From: Rutpela maculata
Taxonomy: Eukaryota > Arthropoda > Insecta > Coleoptera > Cerambycidae
Reading direction: 5' to 3'
Assembly: GCA_936432065.2 (NCBI GenBank)
Contig: OW386287.2
Location: 187,549,729 to 187,613,728, forward strand
DNA: 64,000 bases
The position numbers and the translations under genes are program-made. Under the pieces are notes generated by a model that saw nothing but the letters and a program-made list of their open reading frames with translations, did not search any database and had not been told where the DNA came from. Below, piece by piece: positions 44,550-54,994 of this stretch (position 1 is the stretch's first letter; each line of letters starts with the position of its first letter).

Positions 44550-44683
44550 TGGAAATCAATGGAAATTATTGGAAATCATTGGAAATCAATGGAAATCAAT
44601 GGAAATCAGTGGAAATCAGTGGAAATCAATGGAAATCATAGGAAATCATTGGAAATCTGGTGGAAATCATTGGAAATCGAGAC
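44550..44683. repeat. 10-bp minisatellite, array 2
   Basis: About 13 units of TGGAAATCAA-like sequence in the same orientation as array 1, preceded by CTGCGCATGCGC. Both arrays also lie next to an AAATCTGGTGTAC phrase (42659 and 44692), suggesting one ancestral locus that was duplicated or split. Confidence 0.9.
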
Positions 44684-45030
44684 AAAATGTAAATCTGGTG
44701 TACAAAATCTAGGCAGCGATCTACCCCTCGAGAATAGCAAAATATCGCAGGACGGAGGAGGTAAGAAAATAGAACAATGCAAAAAAATTCTAATGGCAGG
44801 GGCACAGCCAGGGGGGAGCCATGGGGCCCGGGCCATATCTATATACTCAATTATTGTCAGTTGGTCTATTGCTATATGCATCCATAGTAAATCAAAAAGT
44901 TGACAGGAAATCAATCAAATTTTATCATAGTTACGAGTTCTAATACCTACATAGAAAAGATAGATACATTTCTAATAAATGTATAGTACAATTTCATATG
45001 AAAAAGTTATGCATTGGTCACATCTGATAT
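44684..45030. other. Spacer before the retrotransposon 3' end
   Basis: No gene or element recognised apart from the AAATCTGGTGTAC phrase shared with the other array. Confidence 0.4.
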
Positions 45031-45944
45031 AGTAAGTAAGTAAGTAATCTTTATTAGCAAAAGAGGAATGCTATATCTTACAATTACAGTATAAATACAA
45101 TACACTACAATTAATATATTAACATATAACATATAAATCACAAACGATTAACTTAATATACAAAATAATTGACTTTAAAATGTTGAATTTATAACAATTT
45201 TTTTCATTTCCTTTTTAAATTTTTTTAGATTTAAATTTTTGGTATCATTATTTAATTGGTTATACCAATTCAGGCCCTTGTAAAAAATTGTATTTTGCCC
45301 TGCTGATGTTCTTTTGTATTCTAGTACATAGTTTTCTCCATATCGAGTATAATGTTTATGAGTGTCTTTTACTTTATATAACTTGTCAGTTAAGTACGGA
45401 GGAACTAATTTTAGAGTCATTCTATGAATTAATATAAGAACATTATACATTATTATTTGTTTAACAGAAAGAATATTTAAGTGGTTTAACATTTTTCTTA
45501 CACTAGTGTGTATGTTCGTGCTTAAGATAATTCTTAACGCTCGGTTTTGTACCATTTGTAGATTATGTATGTCACTTTCATTTAAGGTCAGTAGTAATGA
45601 TGAACAATAGGTAAGGTGAGGTTCAATGATAGTTTTATAAATAGTTCTCTTACACCATTTAGTTAAATCCTGCCCAATTCTACCCAAATAGTTAACTTTT
45701 TTATTAACTTTCCGCACTACATATTTCACATGTTCTTTAAAATTTAAATGTTCATCCAAAACCATTCCCAGATACTTATGCATTTTAACACATTCAATGT
45801 CTTCATTGTCAATATTTATTTTAAATTCTGATATATCAACTTTATTAGATGCACTACTAATTAACATTGATTTAGTTTTTTTTATATTCAGCTTTAATCC
45901 ATTTTCATTTAACCAGTCCTGCACCAATTTAAGTACCTCATTTA

Positions 45945-48900
45945 TAGTGGAGTCAAATTAGGATTTTAATGTGAATTGTCTGGTCAGGGCGGTTTTTTTA
46001 TTTTAACATATTCAGTAGGTCAACTGTAGTTCACAGTTCAGTTTTGCAGTTTCTGCGAGGTCGGCGTATTGTTTATTTAAGCAATTTAATTCTTTAGACC
46101 GCGTTTTTCATCAGTTTTCTTTGAATATTTCGAAATCTATAAGTCCTATGGAAAACAACAAAGAAAAGGAAAATGTTCGTTATGAGTTGTGGAATAAAAG
46201 CACATAAACTATAATTCTTTACAATAATAATAACATTATTATTTAAAAAAAATTAAACATTGCAGAATTATGCGTTTTTAAACGAATTGCTGTTATTTCA
46301 AAAATAAAGGATAATTTTCAATGAAATTTTGGAAAAATATAGCTCTTACAAAGTACAGTCACTGCTTAAAATTTCAAATCTAAATGATTATTAAAACGGG
46401 TCAAATATACAATTGTTGCTAAAACTTTGCACCCTTGTGAAATCCTGCCATCAAATCCGAGAAATGTGTACGACGGCTCAAATTGTAGCTTTTTATAAGT
46501 ACTTTAAGATCACGAAGGAAAAATTTTTTTTTCAAAATTTAAACTGTTTTTATTGCATTTGTTTATAATTTTCGAAATTTTAGTAATAAACAAATTTAAA
46601 TAACTCTCTGGTTTTTTTATGAAGTCGAAATCGGTAAACGATTTATGAAAATAGATTAAATAAGCCATCTTTCAAAAAAAAATTTAATGCTCTGCCTGCT
46701 TTTGGAGCTGAGATACGTTGGTTTTTGCGTTTCGATCACTTATAAATAAACAAATTGATATTTCATCTTGAAATTCACACTGATTATTCCGCAGTGCTTA
46801 TATTTTTGTCTCAGCTAGTTGAAACTAATCTAGAAGTACATTTTTTAAAATTGCATCTAATAAAACGTCTTTGAAATCATATCATAATTCGCGGTTGACA
46901 GGTAATATTTCCGTCTCCCACTCACCGTATTTCGCAACTAGGTAACTAAGTCAACTAACGCAATATCTCTATCGATTTCCACCTTACCGAGATATATATT
47001 TTTTAATTAATCGTCTCTTTTCGTAACTTTTGATTATTTCATTTAATTTAACGTGAAATAATTTGTCTAATTTTTTTTTTGAAATTGCAGTGAATTTTTA
47101 ATTTATTTATTTTTCGTTTTATTGGAATGTTCTTTCTTTTAAATGTCTTGTTTTTTTGCGTAGATTCCTTATAGTTTACTTCAACTTAACGTAAAATAAT
47201 TTGTTTAGCTTTTGTTTATAAAAAAATGTTATAAATTTTTTGTTGCTATAGTTTTTGTCGTCTTTTTTAATCAACTGCTTTGTACATAGATGTCGATTAT
47301 TCACTTTAATTAAACGCAAAATAATTTGTTTAGCTTTTGTTCATAAATAATGCAATAGATGTTTTTTAAATTTGTGTAGGTTGCACACTGTTTTAAAAAA
47401 TCTTCAAAGGGGCTTTGTTTAATGAAATTTTAAGGAGGCCGTTATTAGACGTCGAAAGTTGAAACATTAATAGAGCCACTAAAAGCACGCAAGTCAAAAT
47501 CTTTAATAAAGTCACTTAACAGTTAATTTTATCTAGTGATATACTCATTAAAAAGAAAACCAACCTAACTAGAACTAACCTTAAGTCCATGCACAAAATT
47601 TTTATAAAATTTTTAATATCACTGATACAATAATAAAAAATTTCTGCCATCTAGATTTAAATCCGAAACATTCGTATTCTGAGCTAGTCATCAAATCAAA
47701 TCAAAAATAAATTTATTTTAAATTATATATAACATATTGTCCTCCCGAGCACTTGTTCCGAGCCACCCAGACATCCCCGATACGAATCGTCGTGCCAATT
47801 GAAAGGCTGAGCGGAGCAAGGCCAGATCGGATTAAATAGGAAATTAAATTATAAACACAATATTCTTTCGCAGGATAGGCGAACTAAAAAGTATATAAGA
47901 TAAAACATGTGAAAAAAATAAAATAATTGGTACATACAATGTAAAAGACGCTAGTATAAATAAAATATCGCAGTTATATATGGTTGATTCGTGCGGGAAA
48001 ATTACTAACCAAAAAACATGTTCCAAACAATGCAGCAAAAGGGAGCGGTTATGCCAAAGAACACACTTTAGGGTTTAAAATATTTGTGTTCCTGAAACTT
48101 TTGATACCCAAAGAAACATTGTGACCTTTTCAAAATAAGTCAAACCATTAGCGATTACGTTAAAAATCCGAAACTCATCAGATATGTGTTACATCTTACA
48201 TTGTTTAGTCGTTTAAATAAACATTTTGCGGTAAAATTTTCCAACAAGTCTTAGTTCAATAAAAAGCATATATTTCGCTCACTGTCTTTAGAATGTATGC
48301 AATATTAAATTACAATTCTTAAATTATACAAAAGGGCCATTATCAATTTCATAAGTCTAGTTTTATTCTAAATTTTATTGCAAGCGATTTGGATTTTTAT
48401 TTTTTGTGATGTGATTACTAGTACCGAAAATAGAAAGACTTTAATGCTGCAACATTAATTATTTAAATTTCATATGAAGCAACGATAAGATGTAATCCAA
48501 AATTTCTCATTGCATGTTATTACATCAAAAATAAACTAAAACAGTACAATTCCTGCAGCAGAAGAATCCTTTAATTACCTTTTTTTTATCCTTAATTTAA
48601 CTCCAAACAATAACTCGTAACAGAAATTAATTAGTTTTTTTCTATAGATTATTTTTGTGCCCAATTAACCATAGATGCATTTATTTTATTTATCTTTGTG
48701 TCTTTGCAAATTATATTTTCTATAACTAGTTTGACTTAACATTGTAAGTATTAATTCTTAAAAACTATATTAAAAATAAGATATTTTTAATGAGTTACAA
48801 AATTATCTTAGCAATTTTTGTCTCTTACGTGAATTTTCATAACAATTATTATCGGCACTCTGTGTAGAATCTGTATCATCACTCGCATGCACCACTATCA

Positions 48901-50495
48901 AACAGATAATCTTTCTCACTTTCATACCCACAATTGCTTTTTTTAGCCGTTTTAATAAATATTTGATCTAAAATTTTAAATGGTGACTACTCTATAAGAA
49001 TCACATTCTTCTTAAATTTCATTGAAAATCCATTATTTTTGAAAGAACAATCATTGGTTTAAAAACGTCTAATTTTGCTATATTTAATTTTTTTGTTAAT
49101 AATAATAACATTTGGAATAAATTATAGTTTATGTACTTTTGTTGTATAACGTTTTCTTTTGCTGGTTTCCATAGGACCTATAGATTTCGAAATATTCAAA
49201 GAAAACTAATGGAAAACACGGTAGATAAATTAAATTGTTATTGTTCTCTTTCTTTTATAAACAAAAGCTAAACAAACAACATTTAAAAGAAAGAACATTC
49301 CAATAAAACAAAAATAAATAAATTAAAAATTCACTGCAATTTCAAAAAAAAATTAAACAAATTATTTCACGTTAAATTAAATGAAATAATCAAAATTTGC
49401 GAAAAGAGACAATTAATTAAAAAATATATATCTCCGTAAGGTGGAAATCGAAAGAGATATTGCGTTAGTTGTCTTAGTTACCTAGATACCTAGTTTGCGA
49501 AATACGATGAGTGGGAGAGGGAAATATTACCTGTCAACCGCGAATTATGATATGATTTCAAAGACGTTTTATTAGATGCAATTTTGAAAAATGTAGTTCT
49601 AGATTATTTTCAACTAGCTGGGACAAAAATATAAGCACTGGGGAATAATCAGCCCGAATTTTAAGATGAAATATCAATTTGTTTATTTATAAGTGATCGA
49701 AACGCAAAAACCAACGTATCTCAGCTCCAAATGCAAGCAGAGCATTAATTTTTTTTTTTTTGAAAGATGGCTTATTTAATCTACTTTCATAAATCGTTTA
49801 CCGATTTTGATTTCATAAAAAAACCATAGAGTTATTTGAATTTGTTTATTATTAAAATTTCAAAAATTATAAACAAATGCAATAAAAACGGTTTAAATTT
49901 TGAAAAAAAAAATTTTTCCTTCGTGATCTCAAAGTACTTAAAAAAAGCTACAATTTGAGCCATCGTACATATTTCTCGGATTTGATGGCAGGATTTCACA
50001 AGGGTGCAAAGTTTTAGCAACAATTGTATATTTGACCCGTTTTAATAATCATTTAGATTTGAAATTTTAAGCAGTGATTGTACTTTATAAGAGCCATATT
50101 TTTCCAAAATTTCATTGAAAATTATCCTTTATTTTTGAAATAAAAGCAATTCGTTTAAAAACGCATAATTTTCCAATGTTCAATTTTTTTAAAATAATAA
50201 TAACAATTGGAAATAATTATAGTTTATGTACTTTTGTTAGACAACTCAAAACAAACATTTTCCTTCTCTTTGTTGTTTTCCATAGGACTTATAGATTTCG
50301 AGATATTCAAAGATAACCGATGAAAAACACGGTCTAAAAAATTAAATTGTTTAAATAAACAATACGCCGACCTCGCAGAAACTGCAAAACTGAAATGTGA
50401 ACTATAGTTGACCCAGTGAACACGTTAAAACAAAAAAACCGCCCTGACCAGATAATTCACATTGCGAATTTATCAGTCCTAATTTGACTCCACTA
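45945..50495. mobile_element. 4.55 kb foldback transposon, non-coding, TTA target
   Basis: Ends read TAGTGGAGTCAAATTAGGA and its inverse, with TTA on both sides (45942-45944, 50496-50498). The arms are about 1.2 kb each (to about 47145 and from about 49285) and match throughout (for example CTGGTCAGGGCGG / CCGCCCTGACCAG, and CTATAAGTCCTATGGAAAAC with its inverse). A second partial copy of the right outer arm occurs at 49120-49290. Inside are tandem phrases of AAAATAATTTGTTTAGCTTT near 47205 and 47320. No coding sequence. End pattern and target length match the nuclease-gene elements at 10402 and 21439. Confidence 0.85.
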
Positions 50496-50611
50496 TTAGC
50501 ACCTCTACCAATTTCTTTACATCATTATCATGCCAATATATTATAGTATCATCAGCGAACATTTTTATTTTACATTTATGTGTTATTTGATTTAGGTCAT
50601 TTATGAAAATA

Positions 50612-51407
50612 ATAAACAGAAGTGGTCCCAATACAGAACCTTGCGGGACCCCATAGTCATTTTTTAGATTACTAGAAACACTATTTTCATATGACACGTA
50701 CTGATATCTATCATTTAGATAGTCATAAAACCACTGTAATACCTTTCCCGACACTCCATATTTATATAACTTTTTCAGTAACCGATCACGGTCAACGGTC
50801 TCAAAGGCACGCTTTAGATCAAGAAACACTACCCCAATTTTACTATGACTATCATTATCTGAAATGTCTTTCCATTCCACAATTACACTTTGCAGTGCAG
50901 TTTCACATGAATAATGTTTCCTGAACCCGGATTGATTTTCAGACAACAAATCATTCTCTTGTATATAACTAACAAGTTGATCCTTTACTTCTATTTCCAA
51001 AATTTTTTCATAAACAGAAGTGGTCCCAATACAGAACCTTGCGGGACCCCATAGTCATTTTTTAGATTACTAGAAACACTATTTTCATATGACACGTACT
51101 GATATCTATCATTTAGATAGTCATAAAACCACTGTAATACCTTTCCCGACACTCCATATTTATATAACTTTTTCAGTAACCGATCACGGTCAACGGTCTC
51201 AAAGGCACGCTTTAGATCAAGAAACACTACCCCAATTTTACTATGACTATCATTATCTGAAATGTCTTTCCATTCCACAATTACACTTTGCAGTGCAGTT
51301 TCACATGAATAATGTTTCCTGAACCCGGATTGATTTTCAGACAACAAATCATTCTCTTGTATATAACTAACAAGTTGATCCTTTACTTCTATTTCCAAAA
51401 TTTTTTC
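50612..51407. repeat. 398-bp tandem duplication inside the RT gene
   Basis: Positions 50612-51009 and 51010-51407 appear identical by eye (same 77-codon reverse-strand frame at 50691 and 51089, offset 398). Because 398 is not a multiple of three, the duplication breaks the RT frame. Near-identity suggests it is recent, or an assembly artefact. Confidence 0.85.
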
Positions 51408-52946
51408 ATAAACAGGCAGGACATTTACCGGCCTAAAATCAGCACAATTTATTGCATTGTTTACTTTGGGAATAGGTACTACTTTTGAAATCTTCCAATC
51501 AGGAAATTTTCCTCTATACAGAGAATCTTCAATGACATCGTAGAATCTGTTTCCGATAACTGTGAAAGCTAATTTAATAATTTTAGTGTTTAGTCCATCA
51601 CCAAGACCACCTGTGTGTTTTAATTGATTTATTTTGTTTTTTAGGTTTCCGAATTCAACTTTTTCAAAACAGCTAAAAGATGCCGAACTTTGTGGTATTT
51701 TATCCAGAAAATAACAATTACTGTTATTTTTCTTAACTTCTTGTACTATATCTACTATACTAGTAATATAGTATTTGTTAAATTCTTCTGCTATTATTTG
51801 TTCATCTGAGTACTCCTTACCATCGAAAACAATATCTGCACCAGTATTTTTACAATCTTTATTTAGTTCTTTCAGTGTTTTCCACATTCTCTTTGAATCA
51901 TATTTAACTTCATCTATTTTTTGGTTGTAGTAAGACTTCTTTGCTTTTCTTATTTCTGCTGACACCTCATTTCTTAGCTTTTTATAGTCATTCCACCTGC
52001 TTTCATCTTTTGTTGTACACACAATATACATTCTATCTCTTTCATTGATTTTATTTTTTATTACATCATTAAACCATCCTGGATATACTTGTTGTTTATT
52101 TATAGTTATTTCTTTTTCTGGAGCATATTCATCAACAACTGCACGGAAGCTATTAATGAGTCTCAAAGCCATATTATTATCTCTTTTCCATTCAGTGTTC
52201 ATTATACTAACTAGCAAATTTTCTTCATTTATCTTGTCTAAATTCCTTGTTTTAAATGTTTTTCTTTCATCTGGTTTACGATCTTTAGATATAACAAAAC
52301 TTACAATGTAATGGTCTGAGATCCGAGGGGTTGTATGCACATAAGTCTTTATTGTGGTATTACAGAAGATTAAATCAATTATTGTTCTCTTTTCACCATC
52401 GACTCTTGTGTACTCTCCTACCGACTGTATAAGTCCTATCGAATTGGCAATTTCCAGCAGTTTGTTTGTATAAAAAGAGTTTTTACTTACATCTATATTA
52501 TAGTCACCTCCAATGATGGTCACACCTTTTTTGCAAATATATTTTTCAAATATTTCTTTAATTTTTACCATAAATTCCGCAGCACTTGATGATGGCGACC
52601 TGTACAATCCTATTATATTATACCATGTATTGTTCAACTTCACATTTATTCCTGCATACCATCAAAATAAATGTTCGCTTTTGTTTACTATTGTTTTAAA
52701 TTTAATATTTTTTTGAATATACATTATAACTCCCCCTGTGTGCCGACTTTCTGTTTCACACACAACATTATTATATCCAGCAATACATATTTCACAGCCA
52801 TAGATGTTCTCAGTAACACATGTTTCTGTCAAACAAATAATACTAGGTTTACATTGGTTAATAAAATGTTTTAATTCGTCTATATGCGCCAGTAGGCTTC
52901 CTATGTTTAAATATAATATATGCCAACCTCCAACATTCCTTAATTG

Positions 52947-53345
52947 CTATACACTCTCTTGTTTTTTCAATACCTTTCCAAACATATATTTATATACAGG
53001 ACATTCTCGATTTCGGGCATCATGCCCTACATTCAAGCTTAAACCAAATTTTTCATTTCTTATCTTACAATTCACACACCTTGTTTCTTGAGCTTTGCAT
53101 CCTTTGGTCTCATGGTTTTGTGCACATCTAGCGCAGGCTTTGTTATTTCGACAATTATATGCAGTATGACCATACCCTGAACAATTAAAGCAGCGTAATA
53201 ATGTATCTTTGTCCTCCATTATTCTACATCTTTTATACCCAATATTTACTTTTCCCATATCAAGCATTTTTTTATATGTACTCTCAGATGTTTGTTTGTT
53301 TGATATATTGGGATAAATTATTTGTTGGTCAGCATTTATAAATTA
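52947..53345 (-). pseudogene. LINE ORF1 C-terminal part with CCHC zinc knuckles
   Basis: The minus-strand frame includes NKQTSESTYKKMLDMGKVNI, then RCFNCSGYGHTAYNC, ACARCAQNHETKGC, RCVNCK and ECPVYKYMFGKVLKKQESV, ending at TAG (52947-52949). Two CCHC-type knuckles and a third Cys pair are typical of Jockey-type ORF1 nucleic-acid-binding proteins. The upstream part is missing. The frame is the same as ORF2, and the next codons after TAG are CAA TTA, with ORF2 continuing directly into the endonuclease without an intervening in-frame ATG. Confidence 0.8.
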
Positions 53346-53413
53346 TAGAAAATATTGTCAACATTTTTAGACAATTAGAGGTTCATTTACTTGTTGATAT
53401 GTTATATACTTAC

Positions 53414-54994
53414 AATTTTAATTATATATTTCTGGTGTTCTATATCAAGGAGACCTGCGCTGCTGGTTAATTTATTAATAACTTCTATTAGATCTTCTTC
53501 ACCAACAGCATCATCCTCGTCAAAATCTAAAGAACATTTAATTTTATCATTATAGTTGGAAGATTTATATATGATTATGTACCAAATATTTTAAAGGCCC
53601 ATGCTGCCTTAATTTTATCTGGACACTTATCCGACATGACGGAACACAAATCTAACATGTCTTCAAATGAAAATTTGTCATCTTTGTGCGAGGAAAATAC
53701 TCTGAATATTCTATCTTTAAATGGATTATGCTAAAAGAAAAAATGTTTTGTTATACGTTGGTAGTCAAAATCAAGATTAGTTTTAGTTTCGAAAACAAGT
53801 ATTGCACTAACATGTTTGATGTCACTATACCTTAGCCGAGAAAGGAGGATATAGTAATATATGCATGTGATCAGTGCGTGCAACAGATCCTGTTGGCATT
53901 TAAATTTAGTAATTCAAAATCATTTTTACAAACACTTATCGAATCAACGTCGTTCAATGACATGTGCCGCTTGACACTATTGACAGTTCATCACTATCCC
54001 ACTTTCCCAGCTAAGGTATAGGTAACACTAGATTGAACTTTATTTCACTAATTTATTATACCCTCGCAGAAGCAAAGAGGCAGTTTTCAAAATCCACAAT
54101 TATTGCTTTTAAAGAAAAGAAATTAATCGAGAAGAATGAACAGTTACTAATATATTTTTTTACCTTCAATTGAGGAAATAATTGTTCAATTACATAGACA
54201 GGGAATCGGTATTCCAGATTTTGTAATAAACCCTTTTCGTCCAAGGTACCAAATGTTTTGTATAAACTAAAAAAGACAAAGATTAAGCCAAATCATGTGT
54301 GCATTAAAATGCACAATAACAGTTCAACTAATTGTAGAATTTGTCTAAAAAATGCAAAATAAAATAAACATCATTTCAAATGTATATAATTTTCCCGATA
54401 TTTCACTTGGAAATGTCGAAAATCCGAGATTTAGCGTCATCTTTACCACTAGTAATTCCAAAATCCTCCCTAGTCACAGGCAGTTACAATGGTTATAAGA
54501 AGTATAATCATCTACCTAATAATATTAAACATAGTAATTCAAATAATAATTTCAGGAAGGCAATTGTTAAATCCTAGTATAATTTAGCAGAATATTATGA
54601 CGAAACATTTTCATATAAAGTAATATTTTATTTATTTTTGTTTTTTATTGTATCGTTTCTATTTTCTGTATTTTTGTTGTTGTTTATTTTATTTATTTAT
54701 ATACTCCTTGATCCCTTTACTTTATCAATGAGAAATAGTTTTCTTCTAGACAATAAAGTATATTTTGATTTCATTTGATCGTAAGGGGCTTTGATACAGT
54801 CAGTTATATTGAAATGCTTAAATACACCTTAGACATATAAAGGCTAACTACTAAACAGTACTAATCTAAATTTAAAAAAATCATCAAATTAATACTCACT
54901 TCAATATTTCCGCTTTACTCAAATACGTTAGCAAAGTATACTCTTCTAGGATATCTTCAGTTAAAACAGACAAAGAACTACTGGAAGATCCCAT
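53414..54994 (-). CDS. Calcium- and integrin-binding protein (CIB family), exons 1-4
   Basis: Minus-strand exons are 54994-54900, 54266-54164, 53730-53583 and 53526-53414, with donors GTGAGT, GTAAAA, GTACAT and GTAAGT and TAG acceptors. Spliced, the protein begins MGSSSSSLSVLTEDILEEYT and continues LTYLSKAEILN, YRFPVYVIEQLFPQLKHNPF, KDRIFRVFS, FSFEDMLDLCSVMSDKCPDK, IKAAWAFKIFDFDEDDAVGE and EDLIEVINKL, ending YIIKI at a donor. MG at the start is a myristoylation signal, and the NPF..RI..VFS and SFEDFLD..S.FS patterns are diagnostic of CIB proteins. The EF-hand loop DFDEDDAVGEED is CIB's third hand. The last hand (D.D.DG...EF...PDF...F.I) was not found downstream on the minus strand in this window. 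Introns: 633, 433 and 56 bp, and intron 4 longer than 8 kb. Confidence 0.85.
53828..54018. mobile_element. 191-bp TA-flanked MITE in CIB intron 2
   Basis: TACCTTAGCCGAGAAAG at the left and CTTTCCCAGCTAAGGTA at the right are inverted copies with one or two mismatches, flanked by TA (53826-53827, 54019-54020). Non-coding. Confidence 0.7.
54400..54775 (+). pseudogene. LINE 3' end fragment in CIB intron 1
   Basis: The plus-strand frame reads IPKSSLVTGSYNGYKKYNHL, then PNNIKHSNSNNNFRKAIVKS and a stop. This is the Y.G.K.YN.LP..IK....F+..I tail found at the end of LINE reverse transcriptases. An AT-rich 3' end with AATAAA follows (about 54750). Antisense to the CIB gene. Confidence 0.5.

Larger units (their letters stand above)
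45175..52946 (-). pseudogene. LINE ORF2 (endonuclease + reverse transcriptase), split
   Basis: The N-terminal APE-type endonuclease begins LNIGSLLAHIDELKHF, with ICLTETCV, GGDYNIDVSKN and ISDHYIVSF (catalytic E, D, N, D and H motifs). The RT contains DFRPVNVLPVYEKILE, QSGFRKHYSCETALQSVI, VFLDLKRAFETVDR (first Asp), YGVPQGSVLGPLLF and KMFADDTIIYW (the A-D-D box). The C-terminal part continues at 45927 with NENGLKLNIKKTKSM, HKYLGMVLDEHLNFKEH and LTYCSSLLL. It would be nearly complete but for a TGA in the endonuclease (52662-52664), the frame-breaking 398-bp duplication and the inserted foldback. Joining across the foldback after removal of one TTA keeps the frame (KKLVEVL/NEVLKLVQDW). Confidence 0.85.
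45031..53345 (-). mobile_element. Jockey/CR1-superfamily LINE, 5'-truncated and interrupted
   Basis: This element lies on the minus strand. Its 3' end is a (TTAC)n tail (plus-strand AGTAAGTAAGTAAGTAA at 45031-45046). Reading upward it has RT thumb (45175-45927), RT core and endonuclease (50499-52925), and ORF1 zinc knuckles (52947-53345). Two later events interrupt it: a 4551-bp foldback (45945-50495) with a TTA duplication, and a 398-bp tandem duplication (50612-51407). The 5' end is truncated inside ORF1 near 53345. It lies in intron 4 of the CIB gene in the same orientation as that gene, ending about 70 bp from exon 4. Confidence 0.85.

Noticed and set aside
45945..50495. CACTA (CMC/EnSpm) transposon because CACTA and TAGTG occur at the tips
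   Set aside because: Orientation is reversed: the left end starts TAGTG and the right end finishes CACTA, the opposite of CACTA elements.
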